DNA from: Salinivibrio proteolyticus
GTDB lineage: Bacteria; Pseudomonadota; Gammaproteobacteria; Enterobacterales; Vibrionaceae
Reading direction: 5' to 3'
Assembly: GCF_001996165.1 (NCBI RefSeq)
Contig: NZ_MUFP01000006.1
Coordinates: 29,747-73,737, forward strand
DNA: 43,991 nucleotides
The position numbers were made by a program, and so were the translations under genes. The notes beneath the pieces were generated by a model. The model had not been told where the DNA came from, ran no database searches, and saw nothing but the letters and a program-made list of their open reading frames with translations. The stretch's first letter is position 1. Each line of letters begins with the position of its first letter. Below, piece by piece: positions 1-9,481 of this stretch.

Positions 1-648
1 GGTATCAAAGTCGTCGGCCAAACGACGGGCTTGCGAGGCGAGGTAAGCCGGGTTTGCCACGTTGGGTGGCATGTTGCCCAAATCTTTACACGCGTTGACA
101 CCAGAAGAAACGGCTAAGCCATGCGCAATCGCACGTTCACCCAAATTCAATTCACGACGGGTTGGCACATTGAACACCAACTTGCGTAGCGGGCGACGGA
201 TTTCTGGCTTCACGCTCTTAAATTGGTTGAAGGTGTAGAGGGTGTCTTTGGTGCTTTCAACGGCTTGACGGACTTTCCAGTAGGTGTCGCGGCCTTTCAC
301 GTGCAGCTCGGTTAAGAAGCACACCGCTTCCATCGACCCGGTTTCATTAAGGGTGTTGATGGTTTTTTTGATAATCTCTTTGTATTGGCGCTCGCCGAGT
401 TCGCGCTCTTTACCGCAGCCGACCAGCAGGACACGCTCAGACAGGACGTTCGGGACATGGTGTAGCAGGAGCACTTGGCCTGGCTTGCCTTCCAAGTCAC
501 CGCGGCGCAGTAGGGCACTGATATAGCCGTCACTGATTTTGTCGAGTTGCTCGGCGACGGGTGACAGGCGGCGAGGTTCAAATACGCCCACGACAATACA
601 GGCACTGCGTTGCTTTTCGGGGCTACCGCTCTTTACACTGAACTCCAT
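1..648 (-). CDS. pepA: Leucyl aminopeptidase PepA (5' part; cut by window edge)
   Basis: Cytosolic M17-family zinc/manganese leucyl aminopeptidase, which removes N-terminal residues from peptides; in enterics PepA is also a DNA-binding accessory protein for Xer recombination. The visible 216 codons run from an ATG at 648 down to base 1 without a stop. They read as the N-terminal PepA domain (begins [14 protein letters not shown]; later [16 protein letters not shown] and [20 protein letters not shown]), almost word for word the Vibrio protein as I remember it. The catalytic C-terminal domain with the metal ligands lies outside the window, since the family is about 500 residues long. It is divergent from lptF, the same arrangement as in E. 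coli and Vibrio. Identity is firm; activity cannot be judged from this half. Confidence 0.95.
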   Translation of the reverse strand, partial: MEFSVKSGSPEKQRSACIVVGVFEPRRLSPVAEQLDKISDGYISALLRRGDLEGKPGQVLLLHHVPNVLSERVLLVGCGKERELGERQYKEIIKKTINTLNETGSMEAVCFLTELHVKGRDTYWKVRQAVESTKDTLYTFNQFKSVKPEIRRPLRKLVFNVPTRRELNLGERAIAHGLAVSSGVNACKDLGNMPPNVANPAYLASQARRLADDFDT

Positions 649-838
649 TTGTACTCCTAGATCCTAAAGACAATTGAGACCAAATGTTGGATAATGCCGC
701 CTCTATGTTGTTGAACGCTCTATTGCGCCCGGATCAGCCGGCGGTCAACAAATGGCCGAAAGATTAGAAAACAACTAATTAAACCAGAAACTATAGTTAT
801 TCGAGTAAAAAAACAAGTTTTCCATAGGTGCCTTCGCT
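649..838. other. pepA-lptF divergent intergenic region
   Basis: 190 bp between two divergent genes must hold promoters for both. I see A+T-rich stretches near 760-815 and a TATAGT hexamer at 792-797 on the plus strand, but no well-spaced -35 partner. No promoter is called here, and no repeat or RNA structure stands out. Confidence 0.4.
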
Positions 839-1939
839 TTGATAATTGTTCGATATTTGATCCGGGAGACGGTTAAGACACAAGTTGCAGTTTTATTTGT
901 GTTATTTCTGGTCTTTTTTAGCCAAAAGTTTATCCGTGTTCTTGCCAATGCGACAGAAGGGTCGATTCCAAGTGATCAAATTATCACCTTGGTGGGACTC
1001 TACATGCCGTCCATGGCAATGCTGATGTTGCCGCTAAGTTTGTACATTGGGATATTGATCACCTTTGGTCGTTTGTACGCGGAAAGTGAAATCACGGTGA
1101 TGAATGCCACCGGGATTGGTAACGAATTTTTGATTCGCGCAGCGCTGTATTTGGCACTGATCACAGGTTCTGTGGCCGCCTTTAATGCGTTATGGCTAAC
1201 ACCTTGGGCCAATAACCAAGAGCTGAAGGTGATGGAGCAACTGGAGGCAGAGTCGGGACTGGAGCTCTTAGTACAAGGCCAGTTCCAGAGTGCACCGTCT
1301 GGGCAAGCGGTGATTTTTGTCGACAACATCGAAAACGACGGCAAGACCTTGAACCATATTTTTGTCGCCCAACCTGTGCCGCGCGAGTCGCTGCTGCCTA
1401 ACGTGGTGGTGGCGGATAAAGGCTATATCTCGGAGTTGCCAGATGGGCGTCAGGTGCTCGATTTAGTCGATGGCACCCGCACCGAAGGGATCCCTAGTCG
1501 CCTTGAATATGGGGTGACGACCTATAAAAACTATCAGGTATTGATTGGCCAGCGTGAAGTGCGTGAAAAAAGCCGAGATTGGGACGCGGTGCCGACTTTG
1601 CAGCTGTTTGGGGAAAGCAGCTTAAAAGCGCGTGCCGAGCTGCAATGGCGTATCTCGCTGGTCCTGTGTATCCCGCTGATGACCATGATTGTGGTCCCGC
1701 TGTCATCGGTGAACCCTCGCCAAGGGCGCTTTGCCAAGCTCTTCCCTGCGATATTAATTTATCTGGCCTATTTCTTGTCTATCAGTGCAGCAAAATCCGC
1801 GGTCGAAGATGGTGATTTACCCGCACAAATTGGTTTGTGGAGTGTTAACGTCGCGGCCTTGTTACTCGCGGTTATTTTAGCCAGTTGGGACTCATTACCT
1901 ATGCGTAAACTCAAAGCCAGTTTGAAAGGAGCCGCCTGA
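839..1939 (+). CDS. lptF: LPS export ABC transporter permease LptF
   Basis: Inner-membrane permease that, with LptG and the LptB ATPase dimer, extracts lipopolysaccharide from the inner membrane and passes it to the LptC-LptA bridge. The 366-residue protein has the YjgP/YjgQ architecture: hydrophobic segments at about residues 13-33, 55-75 and 100-120, a periplasmic beta-jellyroll region at about 135-265, and three more membrane segments at the C-terminus. Conserved text such as FGRLYAESEITVMNATGIG is present. The start is TTG at 839, giving MIIVRYLIRET as in other Vibrionaceae, with AGGTG at 826-830 eight bases upstream. Its TGA overlaps the lptG ATG by one base, so the two subunits are translationally coupled. 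Confidence 0.95.
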   Translation: MIIVRYLIRETVKTQVAVLFVLFLVFFSQKFIRVLANATEGSIPSDQIITLVGLYMPSMAMLMLPLSLYIGILITFGRLYAESEITVMNATGIGNEFLIRAALYLALITGSVAAFNALWLTPWANNQELKVMEQLEAESGLELLVQGQFQSAPSGQAVIFVDNIENDGKTLNHIFVAQPVPRESLLPNVVVADKGYISELPDGRQVLDLVDGTRTEGIPSRLEYGVTTYKNYQVLIGQREVREKSRDWDAVPTLQLFGESSLKARAELQWRISLVLCIPLMTMIVVPLSSVNPRQGRFAKLFPAILIYLAYFLSISAAKSAVEDGDLPAQIGLWSVNVAALLLAVILASWDSLPMRKLKASLKGAA

Positions 1940-3012
1940 TGTTTCGCATCCTAGATTGGTATATCGGCCGCACCCTGATCGGCACCTCATCCCTGTGTTT
2001 GGCCACACTGGTTGGGTTATCCGCCATCATTAAGTTCGTCGAACAGCTGCGTTCGGTCGGAGATGGCGCCTACACCATGGGCAAAGCAATTTTCTACGTG
2101 CTGCTGAGCATGCCGCGTGACATTGAAATGTTTTTCCCCATGGCAGTATTGCTCGGCGCTTTGATTGGGCTTGGGATGCTCGCGTCCAGTTCAGAGCTGG
2201 TGGTAATGCAGGCGGCGGGCGTGTCGAAACTGCAAATCGGTATGTCGGTGCTGAAAACCGCGATCCCCTTGATGTTGATTGTCATGGTGCTCGGTGAATG
2301 GGGCGCGCCCGATGCGCAAAAAGCCGCCCGTGAGCTGCGTTCGATTGCTAAATCCGGCGGGAATGTCATGTCGGTACGACGCGGGGTATGGGCCAAAGAT
2401 GGTAATGATTTTATTTATATTGCTCGGGCCGACGAGCAAGACAACCTCAATGGCGTGAGCATCTGGAAGTTTGATGATAACCAAGTGATGACCAATGTGG
2501 TGTTTGCCGAACGTGCCGACTACCTCGATAAAGACAGTTGGATGCTCAAAGATGTCACCATTACGCGCATGCAAAATCACACCGCCTTTACCAATGTGAA
2601 GCAAGACCAACTGGTGTGGAAAACCACGCTCACTCCCGATAAATTGGCGGTGGTGACGGTAAAACCGGAAGAGCTACCGCTATCTGGCTTGTATAGCTAT
2701 GTCACCTATCTGAAAGCCTCGCAGCAGGATGCGTCGCGCTATGAGCTCGCGTTGTGGCGAAAAGCGGTGCAGCCGCTGTCGATAGCGGTGATGATGCTGT
2801 TGGCACTGAGCTTCGTGTTTGGACCGCTTCGTAGTGTCACCATGGGCGCTCGAGTGCTATCTGGAGTGATTTTCGGGTTCGGTTTTTATATCGCCAACGA
2901 AGTGTTTGGGCCGATGAGTTTGGTGTATAAGCTGCCGCCAGCGTTAGGGGCTGTGACGCCGAGTTTGATTTTCTTGGCCGTCACCTTGCTACTGCTTAGA
3001 CGCAAATTGTAG
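1939..3012 (+). CDS. lptG: LPS export ABC transporter permease LptG
   Basis: Second transmembrane subunit of the LptB2FG lipopolysaccharide extractor. It is 357 residues long, the usual family size, with YjgP/YjgQ topology: N-terminal membrane segments at about residues 15-35, 60-85 and 100-120, a periplasmic jellyroll at about 135-260, and C-terminal segments at about 275-355. Typical text includes FPMAVLLGALIGLGMLASSSELVVMQAAG. The ATG shares one base with the lptF stop. The gene ends 28 bp before a perfect stem-loop that also serves the convergent dolP operon. LptF and LptG are paralogues, and their order here is the standard one. Confidence 0.95.
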   Translation: MFRILDWYIGRTLIGTSSLCLATLVGLSAIIKFVEQLRSVGDGAYTMGKAIFYVLLSMPRDIEMFFPMAVLLGALIGLGMLASSSELVVMQAAGVSKLQIGMSVLKTAIPLMLIVMVLGEWGAPDAQKAARELRSIAKSGGNVMSVRRGVWAKDGNDFIYIARADEQDNLNGVSIWKFDDNQVMTNVVFAERADYLDKDSWMLKDVTITRMQNHTAFTNVKQDQLVWKTTLTPDKLAVVTVKPEELPLSGLYSYVTYLKASQQDASRYELALWRKAVQPLSIAVMMLLALSFVFGPLRSVTMGARVLSGVIFGFGFYIANEVFGPMSLVYKLPPALGAVTPSLIFLAVTLLLLRRKL

Positions 3013-3040
3013 CCACTGCATCGATACATGACGAAGATAA

Positions 3041-3072
3041 AAAAGGCCAAGGTATGATTTCCTTGGCCTTTT
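3041..3072. terminator. Bidirectional terminator between lptG and dolP
   Basis: Perfect 12-bp inverted repeat AAAAGGCCAAGG / CCTTGGCCTTTT with an 8-nt loop (3053-3060). The stem has A-rich and T-rich outer ends, so it can act as an intrinsic terminator on both strands. It lies between the convergent lptFG and lpoA-yraN-diaA-dolP operons. Confidence 0.85.
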
Positions 3073-3097
3073 ACTTGGGTAAGAGCGCGGATGCGTG

Positions 3098-3634
3098 CTA
3101 ACGCTGGTCCGTGTATTGAAACGCTTTAATCACCTGATTGACGCCGCGAATATTGCGGGCGATATCGGCGGCTTTATCCGCTTGCACTTGGGTCACGGCA
3201 CCGAGAAGAAAGACTTCTCGTGCCTCGGTCACCACTTTGATATTCACGCTGCGCAGAGTGTCATCAGCAACAAGTGCGGCTTTAACGCGGGTCGTGAGCC
3301 AGCTGTCGGTACTAATATCAGCCAAGCCCAGCATCGGCGCTTGGCGAATTTGGTTGTAGACCACATCCACATTGTCGAGCGCACGAATGCGGGCAACAAA
3401 CTCCTCGGTCAATGCCGGATCGGCACTTTGCCCCACCAAGAGAACCTGACCTTGGAAAGCCGCGGCTTTCGCACGGATCTTATTTCTAAACGGCGGTTTA
3501 TTGACAATGCCAGCGGTATTGAGACCGATTTGTGTATCTTGCCATTCTTCGCCAGTGGTACGTGGGTCAGAAGAGTAAACGGCGGAACAAGCCTGTAAGG
3601 TAAATGCGAGCAAAACGGTCAATAACACACGCAT
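3098..3634 (-). CDS. dolP: Outer-membrane BON-domain lipoprotein DolP (YraP)
   Basis: Lipoprotein with two BON domains. In E. coli DolP supports outer-membrane integrity, binds anionic lipids and associates with BAM and division sites. The 178-residue product has a signal peptide and lipobox LQAC with the acylated cysteine at residue 16. BON repeats lie at about 45-110 and 120-175 (text VLLVGQSADPALTEEF and VFLLGAVTQVQADKA). It is the last gene of the minus-strand operon and starts two bases after the diaA stop. The E. coli order yraM(lpoA)-yraN-diaA-yraP(dolP) is preserved exactly, which supports the assignment over other BON proteins such as OsmY. Confidence 0.9.
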   Translation of the reverse strand: MRVLLTVLLAFTLQACSAVYSSDPRTTGEEWQDTQIGLNTAGIVNKPPFRNKIRAKAAAFQGQVLLVGQSADPALTEEFVARIRALDNVDVVYNQIRQAPMLGLADISTDSWLTTRVKAALVADDTLRSVNIKVVTEAREVFLLGAVTQVQADKAADIARNIRGVNQVIKAFQYTDQR

Positions 3635-3636
3635 GT

Positions 3637-4230
<594 letters not shown>

Positions 4231-4596
4231 TTACCCTTCAACGATGTTTTTTATCCAGTTGATTGCTTCAACGTGGCCATCAAAGGTCACAGCGTCAAAG
4301 CGAAACTCGGTGTGGTGACTGTGAAAGCCGTGACGTTGCATCCAACGTTCGGCAGCAAGGTACAAGCGGCGGCGTTTGGTGGCGGTGATGCTTGCGGCAG
4401 CGCCGCCAAAACCTTTCCCCCGTCGGAAGCGGACTTCGACGAAGACTAAGCACTTGCCCTCTTGCATGATTAAATCCAGCTCGCCTCGGCGGCTATGGGC
4501 GTTTTTATCCAGTAAGGTCAGCCCTTGTTGGAGCAGGTATTGGCAAGCATGTTGCTCGTAAGCTTGCCCCGTTTCCTTAGTTGGCTGACCTTGCAT
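4231..4596 (-). CDS. yraN: UPF0102 family protein YraN
   Basis: A 121-residue member of the YraN/UPF0102 family, which has a restriction-endonuclease-like fold and no settled function. Visible motifs are GYxxEx-type text near the N-terminus (TGQAYEQHACQYLLQQG), then RRGELDLIMQEGKCLVFVEVRFR, where the D-x-n-(E)VR residues match the presumed nuclease core. The start ATG shares one base with the lpoA stop (TAATG), so it is coupled to lpoA. The gene sits in the conserved lpoA-yraN-diaA-dolP order. Confidence 0.9.
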   Translation of the reverse strand: MQGQPTKETGQAYEQHACQYLLQQGLTLLDKNAHSRRGELDLIMQEGKCLVFVEVRFRRGKGFGGAAASITATKRRRLYLAAERWMQRHGFHSHHTEFRFDAVTFDGHVEAINWIKNIVEG

Positions 4597-6452
4597 TACT
4601 GGCTTGCTCCGTTATCTGTCGGGGTAACCGGCTCGATATCGGTTTTGCCAAAGCGTGCCCACTGCATTTTACGGTTAATGACGCAATTGTCACCGAGTGA
4701 TAGTTGCCCGGTTTGACCATTGACCTGATAACCGGGCAGCGCTTGCATCTGAGGCAGGCCGGTTAGGAGGGCGTAAGCATCTACCCCGAGTGCATGTAGG
4801 CGCGCGGTATTATTACTTTGTGCTGGGTGGCGACGCGCATGCTGCTGGTGCGCTTCGCTGTCAGGGCTGACCAGAAGGGGGACATCGCTAAACTCAATGC
4901 CTTGTAACTCGCCCAGTTGTCCCATGCCATCGGCGCGATTGTTACTGCGTGAGCTGGCATACAGTTTAGGCGGAACCACATCAGGATTAATCGCCACTTC
5001 GATGAAAGGTTTCAACAAGGTCAGATCGGCGGCACCGGCTACCATGTAAACCGCATCGATATCGCGGCGACTTCTTGGCTGCGATAACAAGGGCAGATCG
5101 GTCAGCTGTTTCATTTGCTGAATACGGCGCTGACTCCCGTCTAATCCGAAAATGGATTGAATGCGGGCTTGCATGCCACTGCGATCACCAAAGGCGGCTT
5201 GCTCCGCTTGGGTGTCCGTCAAAGCCTGCCAGCGGGTGGAAAACGCTTCGCTCATGCGACGCCCAAAGGTGGAGTCAGGATATAGCACCATCGGGAATTG
5301 ATAGCCTTGGTTATAAAGGTGATCGGCGGCTTGTGCTGCTTCTTGCTCGGGAGAAAGGGTGAAATAACACACACCGGGAGTGAAACTATCATCGTTGGGC
5401 TGGTTCAATGCCAACAAAGGCACTTGACCGGCGATTGCCTCACTCACCGCGGCGACCATGTGTTTTTGGAGCGGGCCAACCACAAAGTCGAGACGATCGT
5501 CTTGCATGCGCTGTTCAAGGGCCTGCATATCGAGCGCATTGGTGTCGTAGAAAAATACCGTCGGCTTTTGCTCACTCTTATCATCGAGCATGGCTTCAAC
5601 AAAGCCGTCGCGAATGGCATCCCCTTGTTCGGCAAACTTGTCACTCAGTGGCAGCATCACACCGACACGTGTTGGTTGGGTGATGGTAAGCGACTGAATA
5701 TCAGCCAAGTTGTCAGGCAAGTACCGATTGGCCGGATGCGCGGGGTGCTGGCTCAAGTAATCATTAAGCGCGGTTTGCATTTGAGCTGGATCGCGGCTGT
5801 AGCGCCGTGCAATGTCTAGCAAGCGAACCCAACCGGCGAGAATGTCATCATCGCTACTTTCAATCCGTTCCACTTCGCGCTGGTTTAATTGTTGCAAATC
5901 TTGCCACAAAGTATTCCACGCTTGGCGAGCCTCGCTGCCTTCCAAATAGCCAGCGGCCAAGCGTTGGTTGGTCACCGCGGCGAAGGCATTGCTTTGCTGA
6001 CGCGCAATGGTGGCTTTTTGACGATAAAAACGCGCGCGCTGCTCGGCACTCAACTGCCAACTTGGGTTGAGGGTGAGTGCTTCGTCGGCTTGAGGGAGCT
6101 TGCCGGTTTCCGCTAGAAAGCGTGCCCGTGTCAGCGTCCACTCGATCTGTTGATCGGCGGTAAGAGGGCGTCGCTCCAAGCGTTGCAGCAAAACGTCTGC
6201 TTGGTTGAACTGTTGCTCGTTAATGAGCGCCTTGATTGCCAGTAAAAACCAGTCATTTTGCTGGTTGCCTTCACTGGTTTCCGCTTGCAGCAGATAGAAG
6301 GTTGAGTTCTCCTTCGCCGGTTGACTGATCGCATGGCGAGCTGTGGGTCCTGTGGTTGGCGAGCTACAGGCCGCCAGTGCCAACGCCAAGGCTACAGGCG
6401 TGACAAGTCGTGTTACACTTTGACGCTTCTGGGTAAGTTTAAGCATGAACAT
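4596..6452 (-). CDS. lpoA: Penicillin-binding protein activator LpoA
   Basis: Outer-membrane lipoprotein that reaches through the periplasm to stimulate the peptidoglycan synthase PBP1A. The 618-residue precursor has a signal peptide and lipobox L26-A-A-C29. A helical TPR-like domain follows at about residues 45-255, and then a periplasmic-binding-protein-like domain from about 260 (text TRVGVMLPLSDKFAEQGDAIRDGFVEAM), the known two-domain LpoA layout. It is slightly shorter than the E. coli protein (678), mostly in linker regions. ATG codons exist at 6452 and 6446; I use the first. It is the promoter-proximal gene of the operon, transcribed away from rsmI. Confidence 0.93.
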   Translation of the reverse strand: MFMLKLTQKRQSVTRLVTPVALALALAACSSPTTGPTARHAISQPAKENSTFYLLQAETSEGNQQNDWFLLAIKALINEQQFNQADVLLQRLERRPLTADQQIEWTLTRARFLAETGKLPQADEALTLNPSWQLSAEQRARFYRQKATIARQQSNAFAAVTNQRLAAGYLEGSEARQAWNTLWQDLQQLNQREVERIESSDDDILAGWVRLLDIARRYSRDPAQMQTALNDYLSQHPAHPANRYLPDNLADIQSLTITQPTRVGVMLPLSDKFAEQGDAIRDGFVEAMLDDKSEQKPTVFFYDTNALDMQALEQRMQDDRLDFVVGPLQKHMVAAVSEAIAGQVPLLALNQPNDDSFTPGVCYFTLSPEQEAAQAADHLYNQGYQFPMVLYPDSTFGRRMSEAFSTRWQALTDTQAEQAAFGDRSGMQARIQSIFGLDGSQRRIQQMKQLTDLPLLSQPRSRRDIDAVYMVAGAADLTLLKPFIEVAINPDVVPPKLYASSRSNNRADGMGQLGELQGIEFSDVPLLVSPDSEAHQQHARRHPAQSNNTARLHALGVDAYALLTGLPQMQALPGYQVNGQTGQLSLGDNCVINRKMQWARFGKTDIEPVTPTDNGASQ

Positions 6453-6478
6453 GTTTCAACCGTGACAACGTTGCCCCT

Positions 6479-6507
6479 ATCTTAATCGCCGAAGGGTTGT
6501 TAAACAA
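6479..6507 (-). promoter_or_regulatory. Sigma-70 promoter for lpoA operon
   Basis: Read on the minus strand: -35 TTGTTT (6507-6502), a 17-bp spacer and -10 TAAGAT (6484-6479), giving a start near 6472 and a leader of about 20 nt before lpoA. The -35 box abuts the rsmI start codon, so the two divergent genes share a very compact region. The rsmI promoter must lie in the same 55 bp or inside lpoA and was not identified. Confidence 0.6.
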
Positions 6508-7365
6508 ATGACTGATGCAAATCTATCCGAGCGGGCACTTCCCACGCTATATATTGTACCGACGCCAATCGGCAATTTGGCTGACATCACGCAGCGTGCG
6601 TTAGAGGTGTTAGCCAATGTTGACCTGATTGCCGCCGAAGATACGCGGCACACGGCTCGATTATTGTCGCATTTCTCGATTAGCACCAAAACGTTTGCCC
6701 TGCACGAACATAATGAGCAGCAAAAAGCGGCTGCGCTGATTAATCGCTTACAGCAAGGTCAGTCGATAGCTCTGGTCTCCGATGCGGGCACGCCGCTGAT
6801 CAGTGACCCAGGTTATCACCTTGTGACGCAATGCCGCGACGCGGGGATCCGCGTGGTGCCGCTGCCGGGCGCGTGTGCGGTGGTGACTGCATTGAGTGCA
6901 TCAGGCTTGCCTTCAGACCGCTTTAGTTTTGAAGGGTTCCTGCCGCCGAAAACGAAAGCCCGCCAAGACACGTTCCGTGATTTAGCCGATGACCCGCGCA
7001 CCTTGATTTTTTATGAGTCGCCGCACCGTATCCGCGATAGTTTGGCCGATATGCTGGCAGTGCTTGGGCCAGAACGTCGCGTGGTACTGGCGCGTGAGCT
7101 CACCAAAACCTTTGAAACCATTCACGGCGCGCCCTTGGGGACATTAATTGAATGGTTGAATGAAGACCCTAACCGCTTAAAAGGCGAGATGGTGTTGCTA
7201 GTGGCTGGCCACCGTGCCGATAAAAACGCGCTGCCACAGTCTGCCTGTCACGCATTAGGGTTACTTGCCGCTGAGCTACCTCTTAAAAAAGCGGCGGCGT
7301 TAGTCGCGGAACTGTATTCGGTTAAAAAGAACGCACTCTATAAGTGGGGCTTGGAGAATCTGTAA
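6508..7365 (+). CDS. rsmI: 16S rRNA (cytidine-1402-2'-O)-methyltransferase RsmI
   Basis: SAM-dependent methyltransferase of the tetrapyrrole-methylase fold that adds the 2'-O-methyl of m4Cm1402 in the 16S rRNA decoding centre. RsmH, which adds the N4-methyl to the same base, is encoded 1.2 kb downstream. The protein is 285 residues, the family norm. Signatures: [20 protein letters not shown] at about 12-32, [12 protein letters not shown] at about 43-54, and [15 protein letters not shown] at about 88-102. Divergent from lpoA, as in E. coli (yraL/yraM). Identity is secure. Confidence 0.95.
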   Translation: MTDANLSERALPTLYIVPTPIGNLADITQRALEVLANVDLIAAEDTRHTARLLSHFSISTKTFALHEHNEQQKAAALINRLQQGQSIALVSDAGTPLISDPGYHLVTQCRDAGIRVVPLPGACAVVTALSASGLPSDRFSFEGFLPPKTKARQDTFRDLADDPRTLIFYESPHRIRDSLADMLAVLGPERRVVLARELTKTFETIHGAPLGTLIEWLNEDPNRLKGEMVLLVAGHRADKNALPQSACHALGLLAAELPLKKAAALVAELYSVKKNALYKWGLENL

Positions 7366-7405
7366 CTGGGCGTGATTTTGGCTGGCTTGCGCTGACAATC
7401 TTCTA

Positions 7406-7411
7406 TATACT
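7406..7411 (+). promoter_or_regulatory. Probable -10 element of the rnpB promoter
   Basis: TATACT lies ten bases before the inferred rnpB 5' end at 7421, followed by a C-rich start region. The -35 region is weak (GGCTTG at 7384-7389 gives a 16-bp spacer). The placement relative to the RNA 5' end is the main argument. Confidence 0.45.
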
Positions 7412-7420
7412 CCCCCGCTC

Positions 7421-7799
<379 letters not shown>

Positions 7800-7808
7800 G
7801 CATTTATA

Positions 7809-7840
7809 GGCGAGCCTTTTTGGGCTCGCCTTCTTGTTTT
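7809..7840 (+). terminator. Terminator of rnpB
   Basis: Stem GGCGAGCC (7809-7816) / GGCTCGCC (7823-7830) with a 6-nt loop, followed by the T-rich tail TTCTTGTTTT. It isolates rnpB from the dcw promoter region. Confidence 0.85.
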
Positions 7841-7934
7841 CAGCGATTAGTCAGATGATTTAGTTATATTGCTATCAATAGTCGATAAGTGAACACAGAC
7901 TAACCAGCTGAATTGCCTCTTTTATTTCATAATG

Positions 7935-7950
7935 TGTGATCGGAATCACT
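7935..7950 (+). promoter_or_regulatory. CRP-like site upstream of mraZ
   Basis: TGTGA-TCGGAA-TCACT matches the CRP consensus TGTGA-N6-TCACA in nine of ten half-site positions. Its centre is 7942.5, roughly 56 bp upstream of the start predicted from the TTGACT/TACACT promoter. That is near, but not exactly on, a class I face. A match in sequence only. Confidence 0.4.
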
Positions 7951-7962
7951 TTCGTGACTCGC

Positions 7963-7992
7963 TTGACTTTCTTTTTACCTGCTACGTACACT
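7963..7992 (+). promoter_or_regulatory. Promoter of the dcw cluster (Pmra)
   Basis: -35 TTGACT (7963-7968), an 18-bp spacer and -10 TACACT (7987-7992), giving a start near 7999 and a leader of about 54 nt before mraZ. The predicted start falls on the first of the TGG repeats, so MraZ bound there would block initiation. Position and function match the E. coli Pmra promoter. Confidence 0.6.
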
Positions 7993-7998
7993 TCTGGG

Positions 7999-8033
7999 TG
8001 GGAAAATGTGGTGTAAAGTGGATAATTTTGGTG
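7999..8033 (+). promoter_or_regulatory. MraZ operator: four TGG repeats at 10-bp period
   Basis: Four pentamers start exactly ten bases apart: TGGGA (7999), TGGTG (8009), TGGAT (8019) and TGGTG (8029), separated by A/T-rich pentamers. Known MraZ operators are TGGGN-type direct repeats with 5-nt spacers in front of mraZ, bound by the ring-shaped MraZ oligomer. The array here lies between the promoter and the mraZ start codon. The third and fourth copies deviate most from TGGGN. Confidence 0.7.
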
Positions 8034-8052
8034 AAAAAGGGAAAATAGCGCC

Positions 8053-8511
8053 ATGTTACGAGGCGTCAGCGCCATTTCGGTCGATAAAAAAGGACGGCTT
8101 GCCTTGCCGACCCGTTATCGTGATGCGTTAGTTGCGCATTGCGAAGGCCGCTTTGTGTGCACCATTGATCACCAACTCCCTTGCTTGGCCTTATATCCGG
8201 TCCCTGAATGGGAAGTGATTGAAGACAAGCTCTCAAAATTATCCAGCTTTCAGCCTGCAGAGCGGCGTCTCCAGCGTTTGTTGCTTGGGCACGCATTTGA
8301 TTGCGAAATGGACGGACAAGGGCGACTTCTGCTTGGGTCCACGTTGCGCCAATATGCCGGACTGGATGGCAAAGCGATGTTGGTCGGCCAGCTCAACAAA
8401 TTTGAAATTTGGGATGAGCAAACTTGGCAGCAGCAAATTCGTCAGGATATGGATACACAGGCGGAGTCAAACCACCTCATCAGTGAACGATTAGCAGATC
8501 TGTCACTGTAA
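8053..8511 (+). CDS. mraZ: Transcriptional regulator MraZ
   Basis: DNA-binding protein of the SpoVT/AbrB-like superfamily that represses its own promoter and thereby tunes the dcw cluster. The protein is 152 residues, identical in length to the E. coli one. The two tandem half-domains each carry the D-x3-R motif: [13 protein letters not shown] at about residues 11-23 and [16 protein letters not shown] at about 85-100. It is the first gene of the cluster, directly after the 10-bp-spaced TGG array. rsmH starts 16 bp after its stop. Confidence 0.95.
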   Translation: MLRGVSAISVDKKGRLALPTRYRDALVAHCEGRFVCTIDHQLPCLALYPVPEWEVIEDKLSKLSSFQPAERRLQRLLLGHAFDCEMDGQGRLLLGSTLRQYAGLDGKAMLVGQLNKFEIWDEQTWQQQIRQDMDTQAESNHLISERLADLSL

Positions 8512-8527
8512 TTAATGAAGCGAATTT

Positions 8528-9478
8528 ATGTCAGAACAATATACCCATGTATCCGTCCTTTTAAATGAGTCTGTGGACGGCCTTGCCATTAAACCTGACG
8601 GCATTTATGTCGACGGCACCTTTGGTCGTGGCGGCCACTCGCGACATATTTTGTCTCAGTTGGGCGAGAGCGGGCGCTTGTATGCGATTGATCGCGATCC
8701 TCGTGCCATCGAAGAAGCCGGCACCATCAAGGATCCGCGTTTTCAAATTATTCATGGGCCATTTTCGGGCATTGAAACCTACCTCACCGATTTAGGATTG
8801 GCAGGAAAAGTCGATGGTGTGTTGCTCGATTTGGGCGTGTCTTCGCCACAGCTGGATGATCCGACCCGTGGCTTTAGCTTTTTGCGCGATGGGCCGCTCG
8901 ATATGCGTATGGACCCGACTGCTGGCCAGTCTGCTGCGCAGTGGCTGGAAACTGCAAGCGCCGATGACATTGCTTGGGTGCTAAAAGTCTTTGGTGAAGA
9001 ACGCTTTGCCAAGCGGATTGCCCATGCGATCATCAAATACCGTGAAGATGAAGAGACTCCGCCGCTTGAATCCACCAGTCAACTGGCCAAGTTGATCGAT
9101 AATACGGTGCCGTTTAAAGAGAAGAAAAAGCACCCCGCGACTCGCAGCTTTCAGGCGATCCGCATTTATATCAACAGTGAGCTCGATGAGATAGAACTGG
9201 CCCTGCAAGGCGCATTGGCGGTGTTAGCGCCTCAAGGACGCTTATCGGTGATCAGTTTCCACTCACTCGAAGATCGCATGGTGAAACGCTTTATTCGCAA
9301 ACAAAGCAAAGGGCCGGAGGTGCCAAAAGGGGTGCCTCTGACTGAGGCGCAGATTGCTGAACTTGGTTCGGCGGCGATGAAACCCATCGGTAAAGCGATC
9401 AAACCATCGTCACAAGAAATTGAACACAATGCCCGTGCACGCAGTTCGGTGCTGCGTGTAGCAGAAAAGCTTGGATAA
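8528..9478 (+). CDS. rsmH: 16S rRNA (cytosine-1402-N4)-methyltransferase RsmH (MraW)
   Basis: SAM-dependent methyltransferase that makes m4C1402 in 16S rRNA, complementing RsmI at the same nucleotide. It is 316 residues. The SAM-binding motif [11 protein letters not shown] lies at residues 28-38, followed by the AIDRDPRAI acidic loop, [12 protein letters not shown], and the C-terminal [15 protein letters not shown] signature. Second gene of the dcw cluster; ftsL begins three bases after its stop, so the two are almost certainly coupled. Confidence 0.97.
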   Translation: MSEQYTHVSVLLNESVDGLAIKPDGIYVDGTFGRGGHSRHILSQLGESGRLYAIDRDPRAIEEAGTIKDPRFQIIHGPFSGIETYLTDLGLAGKVDGVLLDLGVSSPQLDDPTRGFSFLRDGPLDMRMDPTAGQSAAQWLETASADDIAWVLKVFGEERFAKRIAHAIIKYREDEETPPLESTSQLAKLIDNTVPFKEKKKHPATRSFQAIRIYINSELDEIELALQGALAVLAPQGRLSVISFHSLEDRMVKRFIRKQSKGPEVPKGVPLTEAQIAELGSAAMKPIGKAIKPSSQEIEHNARARSSVLRVAEKLG

Positions 9479-9481
9479 ACC

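Noticed and set aside
3095-3598. Plus-strand frame of 167 codons antisense to dolP
   Set aside because: Starts at the dolP 3' end and mirrors its codons; dolP has a clear signal peptide, lipobox and BON domains.
5298-5819. Plus-strand frame of 173 codons inside lpoA
   Set aside because: Antisense to lpoA, no recognisable domain.
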